Part shown: positions 1-6,342 of the stretch, piece after piece
Layout of the letters: every line of letters begins with the position of its first letter
Numbering within the stretch: the first letter of the stretch is position 1
From: Clostridiales bacterium
GTDB taxonomy: Bacteria > Bacillota > Clostridia > Christensenellales > Aristaeellaceae
NCBI GenBank assembly: GCA_012514225.1
Contig: JAAZAQ010000199.1
Location: 1 to 8,911, forward strand
Reading direction: 5' to 3'
DNA: 8,911 nucleotides
The notes under the pieces: generated by a model
Database searches by the model: none
What the model was told of the DNA's origin: nothing
What the model saw: the letters and a program-made list of their open reading frames with translations, nothing else
Program-made: the position numbers and the translations under genes

Positions 1-550
1 GGCGCTTCAGGACGATCAGCTGCAGGGATTCGTCCGGCTGCCCGATGCTTTCCCGGATGTCCGGGTTGCCGACCCCCGGGTTGGTGCGCACGCTGCCGTC
101 CTTCATGAAGAAACGGCGGATGAAGGAGATGCGGTCGACCCGGCCGGCGGCGGTCTCGACCTGCGCGTCCGCGAGGTCCGCCAGGGCCAGCTGGGCGCCG
201 GTGACCAGGTAATCCGGCAGCGCCCGCTCCCAGTTTGAGGCGTACACCTCCCCCATGCCGACCTCCGGCCCGGTGTGCGTGTGGGTGCAGGAGATGAACA
301 CCGCCTCCGCGGGAACGCCCGCCCCGGCCGCGACGGCCCTCCGGTATTCGTCCATCCGGGGCAGGGAAATCATCAGCAGGTCCGCGACAATCAGGATGGC
401 CGTGCGCTCCCCGTCCGTCACGGCGACGGTGTTGAGCTCCAGGTCGTCCAGCGCGCCGGTCGCCAGGCGCTCGAAGAAGTAGCCGCTCAAGGGGGTTCCG
501 TTGGGGGGCGTGATGACCGTGCGGTTGAAACCGGCTTTGAAAGTGCCCAT
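1..550 (-). CDS. Neutral/alkaline ceramidase-like hydrolase, N-terminal part (runs off the window)
   Basis: Reading the minus strand from an ATG at 550-548 gives 183 open codons to the window edge with no stop, so the 3' end is missing. The protein begins MGTFKAGFNRTVITPPNGTP and carries CTHTHTGPE at residues 88-96. This matches the N-terminal domain of neutral/alkaline non-lysosomal ceramidases, where the paired histidines (here H90 and H92) are expected to bind the catalytic zinc. The early 'ITPP.GTPLSGY' stretch is also typical. Known members hydrolyse N-acyl sphingosines, but many bacterial homologues have no proven substrate. No signal peptide is visible, unlike the secreted Pseudomonas enzyme, so this copy may act in the cytosol on something other than ceramide. 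AGGAGG four bases upstream supports the start. It is divergently transcribed from the YhcH-family gene. Confidence 0.85.
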   Translation of the reverse strand, partial: MGTFKAGFNRTVITPPNGTPLSGYFFERLATGALDDLELNTVAVTDGERTAILIVADLLMISLPRMDEYRRAVAAGAGVPAEAVFISCTHTHTGPEVGMGEVYASNWERALPDYLVTGAQLALADLADAQVETAAGRVDRISFIRRFFMKDGSVRTNPGVGNPDIRESIGQPDESLQLIVLKR

Positions 551-554
551 ACAG

Positions 555-560
555 CCTCCT
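555..560 (-). promoter_or_regulatory. Ribosome binding site of the ceramidase-like gene
   Basis: The minus strand reads AGGAGG, then four bases, then ATG. This full Shine-Dalgarno core fixes the start of the divergent gene, which otherwise has no stop inside the window to define its frame. Confidence 0.8.
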
Positions 561-686
561 GCATGCATATTCCCCGCCCGCTCCCGCACGTTGTTCCCGT
601 CCATCGACGCGACGAAACTTCGTGGAATCCAAAACGCCGCAAAGCCCGTCTCTGCGCAGGGGCGCTGGGGTTATCTGACCGGCATC

Positions 687-716
687 ACACTACCACGCGG
701 TTTCACCGGCTGTCAA
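687..716 (-). promoter_or_regulatory. Sigma-A-like promoter for the ceramidase-like gene
   Basis: On the minus strand a perfect TTGACA (716-711) is followed by an 18-base spacer and TAGTGT (692-687), which keeps the essential T, A and final T of a -10 box. Transcription would start near 680, leaving a leader of about 130 bases before the ATG at 550. Confidence 0.6.
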
Positions 717-756
717 CAAAGCAAGGCCGCGACGGAGCTTTGCCCGGGGAAGGCCA

Positions 757-770
757 CGCCTTGACAGGCG
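757..770. repeat. Perfect inverted repeat over the -35 box (possible operator)
   Basis: The sequence reads CGCCT-TGAC-AGGCG: five-base arms that pair perfectly around a four-base centre, overlapping the whole TTGACA box of the plus-strand promoter. A repressor bound here would block polymerase. The arms are short and the region is GC-rich, so chance is possible. Confidence 0.35.
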
Positions 771-789
771 AAGCCCGCAAACGTAGGAT
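761..789 (+). promoter_or_regulatory. Sigma-A-like promoter for the YhcH-family gene
   Basis: A perfect TTGACA (761-766), a 17-base spacer and TAGGAT (784-789) make a near-consensus promoter. The expected start near 796 leaves a leader of about 95 bases before the ATG at 892. Confidence 0.65.
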
Positions 790-891
790 GACAGGGGCAA
801 TCGGATATGAATCACGGGGCAATCCCTGCGGGCCAGGCCAGCCGGCACATGCGGCCCGCTGGAATCCCCACGGAACTGGAGGAGAAACGGC

Positions 892-1371
892 ATGATTTAC
901 TGCGGCAGGTCAGAGTTGTCCCGCTATCTGGGCATTTCGGCGGAACTGGACGCGGCGCTGCGCTTCGCCATGGGACTGGACGAAGGGAAACTGGTGCCCG
1001 GGCGCAACGAGGTGCCCGGAAGCGAAGGGGTCTACGCCAATTGTTTCACATACACGACGCTGCCTGCGGACGGCTTGTTGTTCGAGTCCCATCTCCGAAA
1101 CGCGGACCTTCACCTCGCGCTGTCCGGCGAGGAGATGATCCAGCTGGCGCGCCAGGAAAACCTGAAGGAGGTAGAAGCGCGGCGGGAAGAGGACTACATC
1201 GGCTTGAGCGGCCCGCACGAAGCCCTGGTGCGCCTGGGTCCCGCGGACGCGCTGCTGGTGTTCCCCGGGGAGGCGCACAAGGTCAAGTGCGTCTGGGAAG
1301 CGCCCGGCGAGGTCCGGAAACTGGTCGTCAAAATCCCGGCCGGGGCGGCGCCGCCCGTGAGCGGCACATAA
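892..1371 (+). CDS. YhcH/YjgK/YiaL (DUF386) family protein, EbgC-like
   Basis: The 159-residue product has the usual length and layout of the YhcH/YjgK/YiaL family, a cupin-like beta-barrel that includes E. coli EbgC. It begins MIYCGRSELSRYLG, has the core FESHLRNADLHLALSGEE at 64-81 (family pattern F-E-x-H-x4-D-x-x-hydrophobic-x-G-E), FPGEAHK at 124-130, and ends the fold with RKLVVKIP at 142-149. E65, H67, H74 and H129 are candidate metal-site residues by family analogy. Members are tied to sugar and sialic-acid use, and EbgC modulates a beta-galactosidase, but the reaction of most is unknown. GGAGGAG at 878-884 lies seven bases before the ATG. It has its own promoter and is divergent from the ceramidase-like gene. 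No clear terminator follows it. Confidence 0.85.
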   Translation: MIYCGRSELSRYLGISAELDAALRFAMGLDEGKLVPGRNEVPGSEGVYANCFTYTTLPADGLLFESHLRNADLHLALSGEEMIQLARQENLKEVEARREEDYIGLSGPHEALVRLGPADALLVFPGEAHKVKCVWEAPGEVRKLVVKIPAGAAPPVSGT

Positions 1372-1398
1372 AACGCCACCAAAATTCACGGCGAAGGC

Positions 1399-1427
1399 TT
1401 GCGCCGCGTCCGAGAGTGTGATATCTT
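1399..1427 (+). promoter_or_regulatory. Promoter of rpmB with extended -10
   Basis: TTGCGC (1399-1404), a 17-base spacer and TATCTT (1422-1427), with TG one base upstream of the -10 (1419-1420). The extended -10 can compensate for the weak -35. The start would be near 1434, giving a leader of about 60 bases. Confidence 0.5.
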
Positions 1428-1494
1428 GTTTGGGCTGCCGTTTTGGGGCGCCGCTGGCACCCGCGCGGGGCTGTGAACAAAGGAGAACGAAAAA

Positions 1495-1713
1495 ATGGGC
1501 AAGTTTTGTGAAGTCTGCGAAAAAGGCGCGATGAGCGGCCACAAGGTCAGCCATTCCAACCGCAAGAGCAACCGGACCTGGGCGCCCAACGTCCAGAACA
1601 TCCGCGTGCTCAAGGATGGCTCGCCGCGGCGCCTGAACGTGTGCACCCGCTGCCTGAGGAGCGGCAAGGTGCTGCGCGCCATGCCCAGGACGCATACGGA
1701 CGCCCAGGCCTGA
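1495..1713 (+). CDS. rpmB: 50S ribosomal protein L28, zinc-binding form
   Basis: The 72-residue basic protein is a complete L28 of the large ribosomal subunit. It starts MGKFCEVCEKGAMSGHKVSHSN, with the family's G-x-x-V-S-H-S-N stretch, and continues through 'RTWAPNVQNIRV'. Cysteines at 5, 8, 50 and 53 form two C-x-x-C pairs, marking the zinc-ribbon ('C+') version found in many Firmicutes and other bacteria, as opposed to the cysteine-free paralogue made under zinc starvation in some species. AAAGGAG at 1479-1485 lies nine bases before the ATG. It is flanked by its own promoter and a strong terminator, so it is probably transcribed alone, which is common for rpmB in Firmicutes. Confidence 0.96.
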   Translation: MGKFCEVCEKGAMSGHKVSHSNRKSNRTWAPNVQNIRVLKDGSPRRLNVCTRCLRSGKVLRAMPRTHTDAQA

Positions 1714-1750
1714 GGGCTCCCGCCGCGGGAGTTCCGCGGCCTGCCCGCGC

Positions 1751-1784
1751 AAAAGCCGCCCGGAAGACGAGCCGGGCGGCTTTT
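1751..1784 (+). terminator. Rho-independent terminator of rpmB
   Basis: A 13-base arm AAAAGCCGCCCGG (1751-1763) pairs perfectly with CCGGGCGGCTTTT (1772-1784) around an eight-base loop. The A/T ends make it usable in both directions. A smaller hairpin, CTCCCG-CCG-CGGGAG (1717-1731), lies just after the stop codon and may protect the 3' end. Confidence 0.88.
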
Positions 1785-1800
1785 GGATTTGGGGCGCGCG

Positions 1801-1829
1801 TTGCCAGCGGGCGGACGCGAACGTATAAT
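1801..1829 (+). promoter_or_regulatory. Strong promoter of the ychF-ATP-grasp operon
   Basis: TTGCCA (1801-1806), a 17-base spacer and a perfect TATAAT (1824-1829) directly follow the rpmB terminator. The start near 1836 gives a short leader of about 23 bases containing the ribosome site GGAGG (1844-1848). Confidence 0.8.
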
Positions 1830-1858
1830 GTGACCATCAAGACGGAGGCGGAAACGAC

Positions 1859-2956
1859 ATGAAACTGGGCATCATCGGCCTGCCCAACGTGGGCAAGAGC
1901 ACGCTGTTCAACGCGATTACAAGCGCGGGGGCGCAGGCGGCCAATTACCCCTTCTGCACCATTGAGCCCAACACCGGCGTGGTGGCGGTGCCCGATGAAC
2001 GGGTGGGCAAGCTGGCGCAGATGTACCACCCTAAAAAAACCACCTACGCCTCCGTGGAGTTCGTGGATATCGCCGGCCTGGTGCGCGGCGCCAGCCACGG
2101 GGAGGGGCTGGGCAACCGCTTCCTCTCCCACATCCGGGAGGTGGACGCCCTGGTGCACGTGGTGCGCTGCTTCGAGGACAGCAACGTGGTGCACGTGGAC
2201 GGCGCGGTGGACCCCTTGAGGGACATGGAGACCGTCGCGGTGGAACTGATTCTGGCGGACCTAGAAACAGTGCAGAAGCGCGGCGAGAAGGCGCGCAAGA
2301 TGTTCAAGACTGGGGAAAAGAAGTACGAGCAGGAGGCGGCCGCCGCGGACCGGATGGCCGAATGGCTCGGCGCCGGCCGGCCGGCCCGGCTCTGCCCGCT
2401 GCCCGCGGAGGAGCGCGCGATGGCGGAAGGCTGGTTTCTGCTGACGGACAAGCCGGTCATCTACGCCGCCAACGTGGCGGAGGAGGACGCGGGGAAGCGG
2501 CCGGAGCAGCTGCCCCTGGTTTTAAAGGTGGCGGAGCAGGCCCGGGCGGAAGGCGCGGAGGTCATCCTCGTCAGCGCCCGGATTGAGGAGGAAATCGCCG
2601 GCCTGGCACCGGAGGAAAAGCAGCCCTTCCTGGCGGAACTGGGGCTTGCGGAAAGCGGTCTGGACCGGCTGGTGCACGCGGGGTACCGGCTGCTGGGGCT
2701 GATTTCCTTCCTGACGGTCGGCGAGGACGAGTGCCGCGCCTGGACCATCAAGGCGGGAACCAAGGCCCCGCAGGCGGCCGGGAAAATCCACACGGACTTC
2801 GAGCGCGGGTTCATCCGCGCCGAAATCGTCCCCTTCGAGACGCTCGAGCGCCTGGGCAGCATGGCGCATTGCCGGGAGAAGGGGCTGGTGCGCAGCGAGG
2901 GAAAGGAGTACGTGATGCAGGACGGCGACGTGACGCTGTTCCGCTTCAACGTGTAA
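1859..2956 (+). CDS. ychF: Redox/ribosome-associated P-loop ATPase YchF (OLA1 family)
   Basis: The 365-residue protein is full length for YchF, a universally conserved Obg-related P-loop NTPase that binds ribosomes and prefers ATP. The P-loop is GLPNVGKST (7-15), followed by NYPFCTIEPNTGVV (29-42) and the Walker B-like DIAG (70-73) in 'VEFVDIAGLVRGASHGEGLGN'. The usual GTPase NKxD is replaced by NVAE (205-208), the YchF variation linked to ATP specificity. A coiled-coil-like basic/acidic helical part spans about 125-200. The C-terminal TGS domain (about 280-364) contains AWTIKAGTKAPQAAGKIHTD and ends DVTLFRFNV. E. coli YchF is linked to the oxidative-stress response and translation. The gene has its own promoter and is followed after one base by the ATP-grasp gene. 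Confidence 0.97.
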   Translation: MKLGIIGLPNVGKSTLFNAITSAGAQAANYPFCTIEPNTGVVAVPDERVGKLAQMYHPKKTTYASVEFVDIAGLVRGASHGEGLGNRFLSHIREVDALVHVVRCFEDSNVVHVDGAVDPLRDMETVAVELILADLETVQKRGEKARKMFKTGEKKYEQEAAAADRMAEWLGAGRPARLCPLPAEERAMAEGWFLLTDKPVIYAANVAEEDAGKRPEQLPLVLKVAEQARAEGAEVILVSARIEEEIAGLAPEEKQPFLAELGLAESGLDRLVHAGYRLLGLISFLTVGEDECRAWTIKAGTKAPQAAGKIHTDFERGFIRAEIVPFETLERLGSMAHCREKGLVRSEGKEYVMQDGDVTLFRFNV

Positions 2957-2957
2957 G

Positions 2958-3974
2958 ATGGGCAGACTGGCATTTTTCCTCAAAAGGCTGGCGGGCATGG
3001 ACTTCAGGCGGTTCAGGGCCACCTTTTCCGAAATCCGCGAAACGACCGGGAAGAGCGCGCCGGGGCTGGCGCTGGATTTGCTGGTTTGCGGGCTTGCCTA
3101 CAACGCCGGCTACATGGATTACAAAATCGCACGGATGGACCGCCTGAACGCCGCCCAGCGGCGAACGGTCATCACCCGCGGCATCAGCAACGGCATCGTC
3201 CGGCGCATGAACGACAAGGCCTACTGGCATCATTTCGACGACAAATGCGCGTTCAACGCGCTGTTTTCCCGCTGGGTGCGCCGCGAATGGCTCCGCGCGG
3301 ACGGGCGGCTGACGGAAACGGAGCTTGCGGCGTTCACCGCGGGAAAGGGTCCCCTGTTCGTCAAGCCGCTGTCCGGCTCCAGCGGGGTGGGCGTGGAGCG
3401 GTTCGAGCCGGAAGACTTCCGGGACGCCGCGCAGTTCCACAGGCGCCTGCGTGAAAAGGGCGACTGCGTGGTGGAGGAGACGGTGGTGCAGCACGAAGCG
3501 CTGGCCCGGCTGTACCCGGGCAGCGTGAACACCGTGCGCATCGCCACGCTGCTGGGCGAGAAGGCCGAGGGCATCGTCTACGCCTTCCTGCGCATCGGCA
3601 ACGGGCGGGTCATGGACAACGTGGACGCGGGCGGCATGGCCGCGCGGGTAGAATTGGAGAGCGGGATCATCTCGACCGTGGCCGCGGACAAGAAGGGGCA
3701 CGAGTTCGCCCGCCACCCGCTGACAGACGCGCCCATCACCGGTTTTCAACTGCCCTATTTCGAGGAGGCCAAGGCGATGTGCCTGGAGGCGATGCGCGTG
3801 GTGCCCCAGGTGCGCTTCGTCGCCTGGGACGTGGCCATCACCCCGGAGGGGCCCTGCCTGATCGAGGGCAACTCCTTCCCCAGCCACGCCGTGCCGCAGT
3901 TTGCCGCGCACTACCCCGACGGCATCGGCATCCTGCCGGAATTCGAGCGATTCACCCACCTCAAGGCCCGTTAG
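2958..3974 (+). CDS. Sugar-transfer-associated ATP-grasp family protein
   Basis: The 338-residue protein resembles the 'sugar-transfer associated ATP-grasp' group (ATPgrasp_ST), which often sits near capsule or teichuronic/teichoic-type polysaccharide genes. The ATP-grasp parts run in order: LFVKPLSGSSGVGV (133-146), with K136 as likely nucleotide-binding lysine and a glycine-rich loop; VVEETVVQHE (171-180), the adenine-hinge region; NTVRIATLL (191-199); DNVDAGG (220-226); and AWDVAITPEGPCLIEGN (289-305), with D291, E303 and N305 as likely magnesium ligands. The N-terminal 130 residues are basic and helical. Such enzymes join a carboxylate to an amine or thiol using ATP; the substrate here is unknown. 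ATG lies one base after the ychF stop with no good ribosome site, so translation is probably coupled. M14 (2997) is a possible alternative start. No terminator is visible after it. Confidence 0.8.
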   Translation: MGRLAFFLKRLAGMDFRRFRATFSEIRETTGKSAPGLALDLLVCGLAYNAGYMDYKIARMDRLNAAQRRTVITRGISNGIVRRMNDKAYWHHFDDKCAFNALFSRWVRREWLRADGRLTETELAAFTAGKGPLFVKPLSGSSGVGVERFEPEDFRDAAQFHRRLREKGDCVVEETVVQHEALARLYPGSVNTVRIATLLGEKAEGIVYAFLRIGNGRVMDNVDAGGMAARVELESGIISTVAADKKGHEFARHPLTDAPITGFQLPYFEEAKAMCLEAMRVVPQVRFVAWDVAITPEGPCLIEGNSFPSHAVPQFAAHYPDGIGILPEFERFTHLKAR

Positions 3975-4059
3975 GCGCCCTTTCCAGCGTCTGCACGAAA
4001 CCGCCGCCCGGACGCGTTGTATGCCTGGACGACACTGACGCCAAAAGGAGTGGAACAAG

Positions 4060-6063
4060 ATGGATTTGGTCAAGACGCTGCTGGTCTACATGACCGTTTT
4101 GCTGACTTCCTCCACCGCGCTGAGCCCCGCGCTCACGCCCATGCCGGCCCTGACCGCCACCCCGGCCGTCGTCACCGCCGCGCCCGTCGTCACCCCCGTC
4201 CCCGCCACCCTGGCGCCCCCCAGCGCCACGCCCCGCCCGACCACACTGTATGTGGGCGACCGGGGCGAGAACGTGCGCGTCATGCAGACACGGCTGAAGG
4301 AGCTGGGCTACCTTACCGGCACCGTGGACGGGATTTTCGGCCGTGAGACGCTGCGAGCGGTGGAGCGCTTCCAGTCCTACAACAACCTGTCGGTCGACGG
4401 CATCGCCGGCGCCAAGACGCTCAACAAGCTGTACTACGACCCCAACGTCGTCTACGGGCCGGTGGACGTCACGCCGCCGCCCACCATCCGCCCGTCGGTC
4501 ACCGCCAACATCCCGGTGTACTACCTGTCCACGGACGGCGTGCGGCTGTACACCGACGTGGTCCTTTTGTCCGAGGGGCGCACCACCCTGCGCGCCAACA
4601 ACGACCGGGTGCCGCGGGACTATGCGCCCGCCAGCACCTCCCAGGTGACGGTCACCGTCAATGCCCAGGGCGAGGCGACGCCCGCCTCCGTCACCTTCAC
4701 CTACCAGCGCCAGCAGACGCCGCCGGCGACCGCCCAGGTCACCGTCAGCTATGTGGACCAAGGCAACACCCTGCTCAACCGGGAAACCCTGACCCTCCCC
4801 CAGGGCACGACCCCGGTGTACGCCAACGACCGGATGGTGCCCCCGGGCTACGCGCTGGCCGGCTCGCGCATCGTCAACGTGACGGTTTCAGCGGGCGGCA
4901 CCGCCAACCCATCCGGCATCAGCTTTGTTTACGCCGAGGTGAACGTCACCGCGGCGGTGCCGGTCAATTACCTGGACGCCCAGGGCGGCACGCTGTACCA
5001 GGACCAGCTTGTCCTGCCCGCCGGCAGCCACACCGTCATCGCCAACATGGGCTATGTGCCGGAAGGCTACACCCTGCAGGGCACCGGGAGGGTTTCCGTG
5101 ACCGTCAGCCAGAACGGCGCCGCGACGCCCGCCTCCGTCACCTTCGTCTTCCAGGCGCCGCCCGTTCAGGCCTACGTGCCGGTGTATTATCAGGATACGG
5201 ATGGGCGGACGCTGTTTGAGGAGACCGTGCCGCTCAGCCAGGGGGTGAACATCGTGACCGCCAACACCTCCCTCGCGCCCGCGGGCTATGTCCTTGAGGG
5301 CGAAGCGAGCGTCAGCGTCATGGTGGACGCCGCCGGGACCGCGCGGCCTTCGTCCGTCACCTTCTTCTTCCAGGCGCCCGCTGTGCCGACCAAAGCACCG
5401 GTGACCCTAGCCCCCGTCACCCCGCCGCCCAAGGTCACCCCCGAGCCGGTGACCGAGGCGCCGGTGACCCAGACCCCCATCACCCCGCCGCCCAAGGTCA
5501 CGCCTGAACCCGCGCCGGTGACCCAGGCGCCGGTCACCGGGGCGCCCGTCACCCCGCCGCCCAAGGTCACGCCTGAGCCCGCGCCGGAAACACCGCCGGC
5601 GCAGGACGCGCCCGCCCTGCCCGAATACCAGATCATCCGTTTCACGGACGGGACCTACCCGGTATACACCGGGCCGGGCGAACAGTACCACATGGCCGAG
5701 GGCGCGCAGGTGGCGGGCGGCACGGATTGCCGGCTGTACGGAAGCCAGAGCGGTTTCCTGCTCATCGGCTACGGCACCGCGGACGGCGGCTACCGCATCG
5801 GCTACATCACCGCGAAAGCCCTGCCCGCGGGCGTGTCCGCCCCCGCGCTGGCATTTGCCGCCGTCCCCCGCACCCTGGCAGCGGCCGCACCCCTGACGGA
5901 CGACCCGATCATCAACGCCCTGCCCCTGGGCGAGCTGCCCGCGGGCGCGACGGTCACGGTGCTGGCCACCCTGAACGAGAACGGCCAGTGGGCTTACGTC
6001 GAAGCGGCGGACTTCACGGGCAAGCCCGCGCGCGGCTTCGTCCCCCTGGGCAGCCTGCAGTAA
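4060..6063 (+). CDS. Exported modular wall-binding protein: PG-binding domain, four MucBP-like repeats, SH3-like C-terminus
   Basis: This 667-residue protein is modular. A hydrophobic N-terminus (residues 3-20) looks like a signal peptide. A Pro/Ala/Thr-rich linker (21-62) follows. Residues 63-125 form a peptidoglycan-binding type 1 domain, with VGDRGENVRVMQTRLKELGY, the 'VDGIFGRET' core and 'SVDGIAGAKTLNKLY'. Four repeats of about 68 residues (149-216, 223-291, 297-365, 370-438) share a start like 'VPVYYxDxxG' and an end like 'GxAxPxSVTFxFQ', resembling MucBP-type domains. A Pro/Thr linker (442-515) carries three copies of 'TPPPKVTPEP'. The last 145 residues hold two SH3-like segments (about 523-590 and 615-666). 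There is no LPXTG motif or C-terminal membrane anchor, so attachment would be non-covalent. No catalytic domain is seen; a structural or adhesive envelope role is inferred. AAAAGGAG (4043-4050) precedes the ATG. Confidence 0.82.
   Translation: MDLVKTLLVYMTVLLTSSTALSPALTPMPALTATPAVVTAAPVVTPVPATLAPPSATPRPTTLYVGDRGENVRVMQTRLKELGYLTGTVDGIFGRETLRAVERFQSYNNLSVDGIAGAKTLNKLYYDPNVVYGPVDVTPPPTIRPSVTANIPVYYLSTDGVRLYTDVVLLSEGRTTLRANNDRVPRDYAPASTSQVTVTVNAQGEATPASVTFTYQRQQTPPATAQVTVSYVDQGNTLLNRETLTLPQGTTPVYANDRMVPPGYALAGSRIVNVTVSAGGTANPSGISFVYAEVNVTAAVPVNYLDAQGGTLYQDQLVLPAGSHTVIANMGYVPEGYTLQGTGRVSVTVSQNGAATPASVTFVFQAPPVQAYVPVYYQDTDGRTLFEETVPLSQGVNIVTANTSLAPAGYVLEGEASVSVMVDAAGTARPSSVTFFFQAPAVPTKAPVTLAPVTPPPKVTPEPVTEAPVTQTPITPPPKVTPEPAPVTQAPVTGAPVTPPPKVTPEPAPETPPAQDAPALPEYQIIRFTDGTYPVYTGPGEQYHMAEGAQVAGGTDCRLYGSQSGFLLIGYGTADGGYRIGYITAKALPAGVSAPALAFAAVPRTLAAAAPLTDDPIINALPLGELPAGATVTVLATLNENGQWAYVEAADFTGKPARGFVPLGSLQ
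4504..5373 (+). repeat. Four tandem MucBP-like protein repeats
   Basis: Units lie at 4504-4707, 4726-4932, 4948-5154 and 5167-5373, with 5-6-residue linkers apart from the first. Each has a beta-rich pattern: 'V.V.Y.D..G..L', a short 'L..G...V.AN...VP.GY.L' middle and a 'V.VTV...G.A.P.SVTF.F' end. The DNA copies have drifted clearly, so they are old duplications kept by selection on the protein rather than recent expansions. Confidence 0.75.
5417..5570 (+). repeat. Three near-identical in-frame DNA repeats coding for the Pro/Thr linker
   Basis: The core ACCCCGCCGCCCAAGGTCAC and its preceding TC recur at 5417-5438, 5480-5501 and 5549-5570, spaced 63 and 69 bases, both multiples of three. They encode 'TPPPKVT(PEP)'. 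Unlike the upstream domain repeats they are almost identical in DNA, pointing to recent expansion by slippage or recombination that could change linker length. Confidence 0.85.
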
Positions 6064-6077
6064 GGCAAAGAAACAAG

Positions 6078-6120
6078 GAAGGCCGGAACAACCGGGCGCG
6101 GCTTGCCGCGCCCGGCCTTC
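6078..6120 (+). terminator. Likely terminator after the wall-binding gene
   Basis: CCGGGCGCGG (6092-6101) pairs perfectly with CCGCGCCCGG (6106-6115) around CTTG. An outer GAAGGCCGG (6078-6086) can pair with CCGGCCTTC (6112-6120), overlapping the inner right arm, so two folds compete. There is no long T-run, so termination may be weak or Rho-assisted. Confidence 0.5.
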
Positions 6121-6342
6121 ATTGGGCACGCCGCATGGAAGGCCGGCAGCGGGACGAGGGCTTTCATCCCCATATCCCCCCGTTCGATACCATCGGCCTG
6201 ACTATCAACAGGCGTTCCCCGGGCCTTGCCTCCGCCCTGCCCAGCGCAATTCTCATCATTCTTTAACCCTTCCCGGGCTGTTCCTCTAATCCCGGACGGT
6301 TATCCTCCAGGCGTACCGAACGACAGGACAGGAGGCCAGGAC
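6121..6342 (+). other. Intergenic leader of the DUF4342-type gene
   Basis: This stretch holds no gene I can support. A 44-codon frame from the ATG at 6135 to the TAA at 6264-6266 has no ribosome site and no recognisable product. A weak five-base hairpin CCGGG/CCCGG sits at 6273-6295. No promoter here is convincing; GGAGG at 6331-6335 is the ribosome site of the next gene. Confidence 0.5.

Larger units (their letters stand above)
551..891. promoter_or_regulatory. Divergent intergenic control region
   Basis: This 341-base stretch has no convincing gene; the open frames across it lack ribosome sites and family resemblance. It holds two opposed promoters whose -35 boxes are 44 bases apart (711-716 on minus, 761-766 on plus), each followed by a leader of roughly 95-130 bases. 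Between the boxes lie a spaced inverted repeat CAAAGC-N14-GCTTTG (717-742) and two direct copies of AAGGCC (723-728 and 750-755). A tight palindrome covers the plus-strand -35 box. The arrangement suggests joint control of the two flanking genes, although no regulator gene is adjacent. Confidence 0.6.

Noticed and set aside
275..895. Long plus-strand open frame (206 codons) across the ceramidase-like gene and the divergent region
   Set aside because: It opposes the ceramidase-like gene, has Arg/Gly-rich low-quality composition, no ribosome site, and overlaps both promoters and the YhcH start.
910..1752. 280-codon minus-strand frame opposite the YhcH-family gene and rpmB
   Set aside because: It covers two recognised plus-strand genes and a terminator; its Ala/Arg/His/Gln-rich composition is the usual antisense shadow in high-GC DNA.
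4017..4022. TTGTAT before the wall-protein gene as a -10 box
   Set aside because: It matches the consensus poorly and nothing resembling a -35 box lies 16-18 bases upstream.
2946..4073. 375-codon minus-strand frame opposite the ATP-grasp gene
   Set aside because: It is longer than the real gene but lacks any family motif, while the plus strand shows ordered ATP-grasp motifs.
4504..5604. Tandem repeats as a CRISPR array
   Set aside because: Repeats are in frame, code for protein domains and linkers, and lack identical short repeats with unique spacers.
5407..6129. 240-codon minus-strand frame with Gly/Arg-rich repeats
   Set aside because: It is the antisense of the Pro/Thr linker and SH3-like segments; its repeats are explained by the plus-strand repeats.
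6135..6266. Small 44-codon frame in the gap after the wall-protein gene
   Set aside because: There is no ribosome site, no recognisable motif, and it begins beside a terminator-like structure.
6226..6342. N-terminal extension of the UBA-like gene to a TTG at 6226
   Set aside because: It has no ribosome site, whereas GGAGG precedes the ATG at 6343, and the conserved domain begins there.
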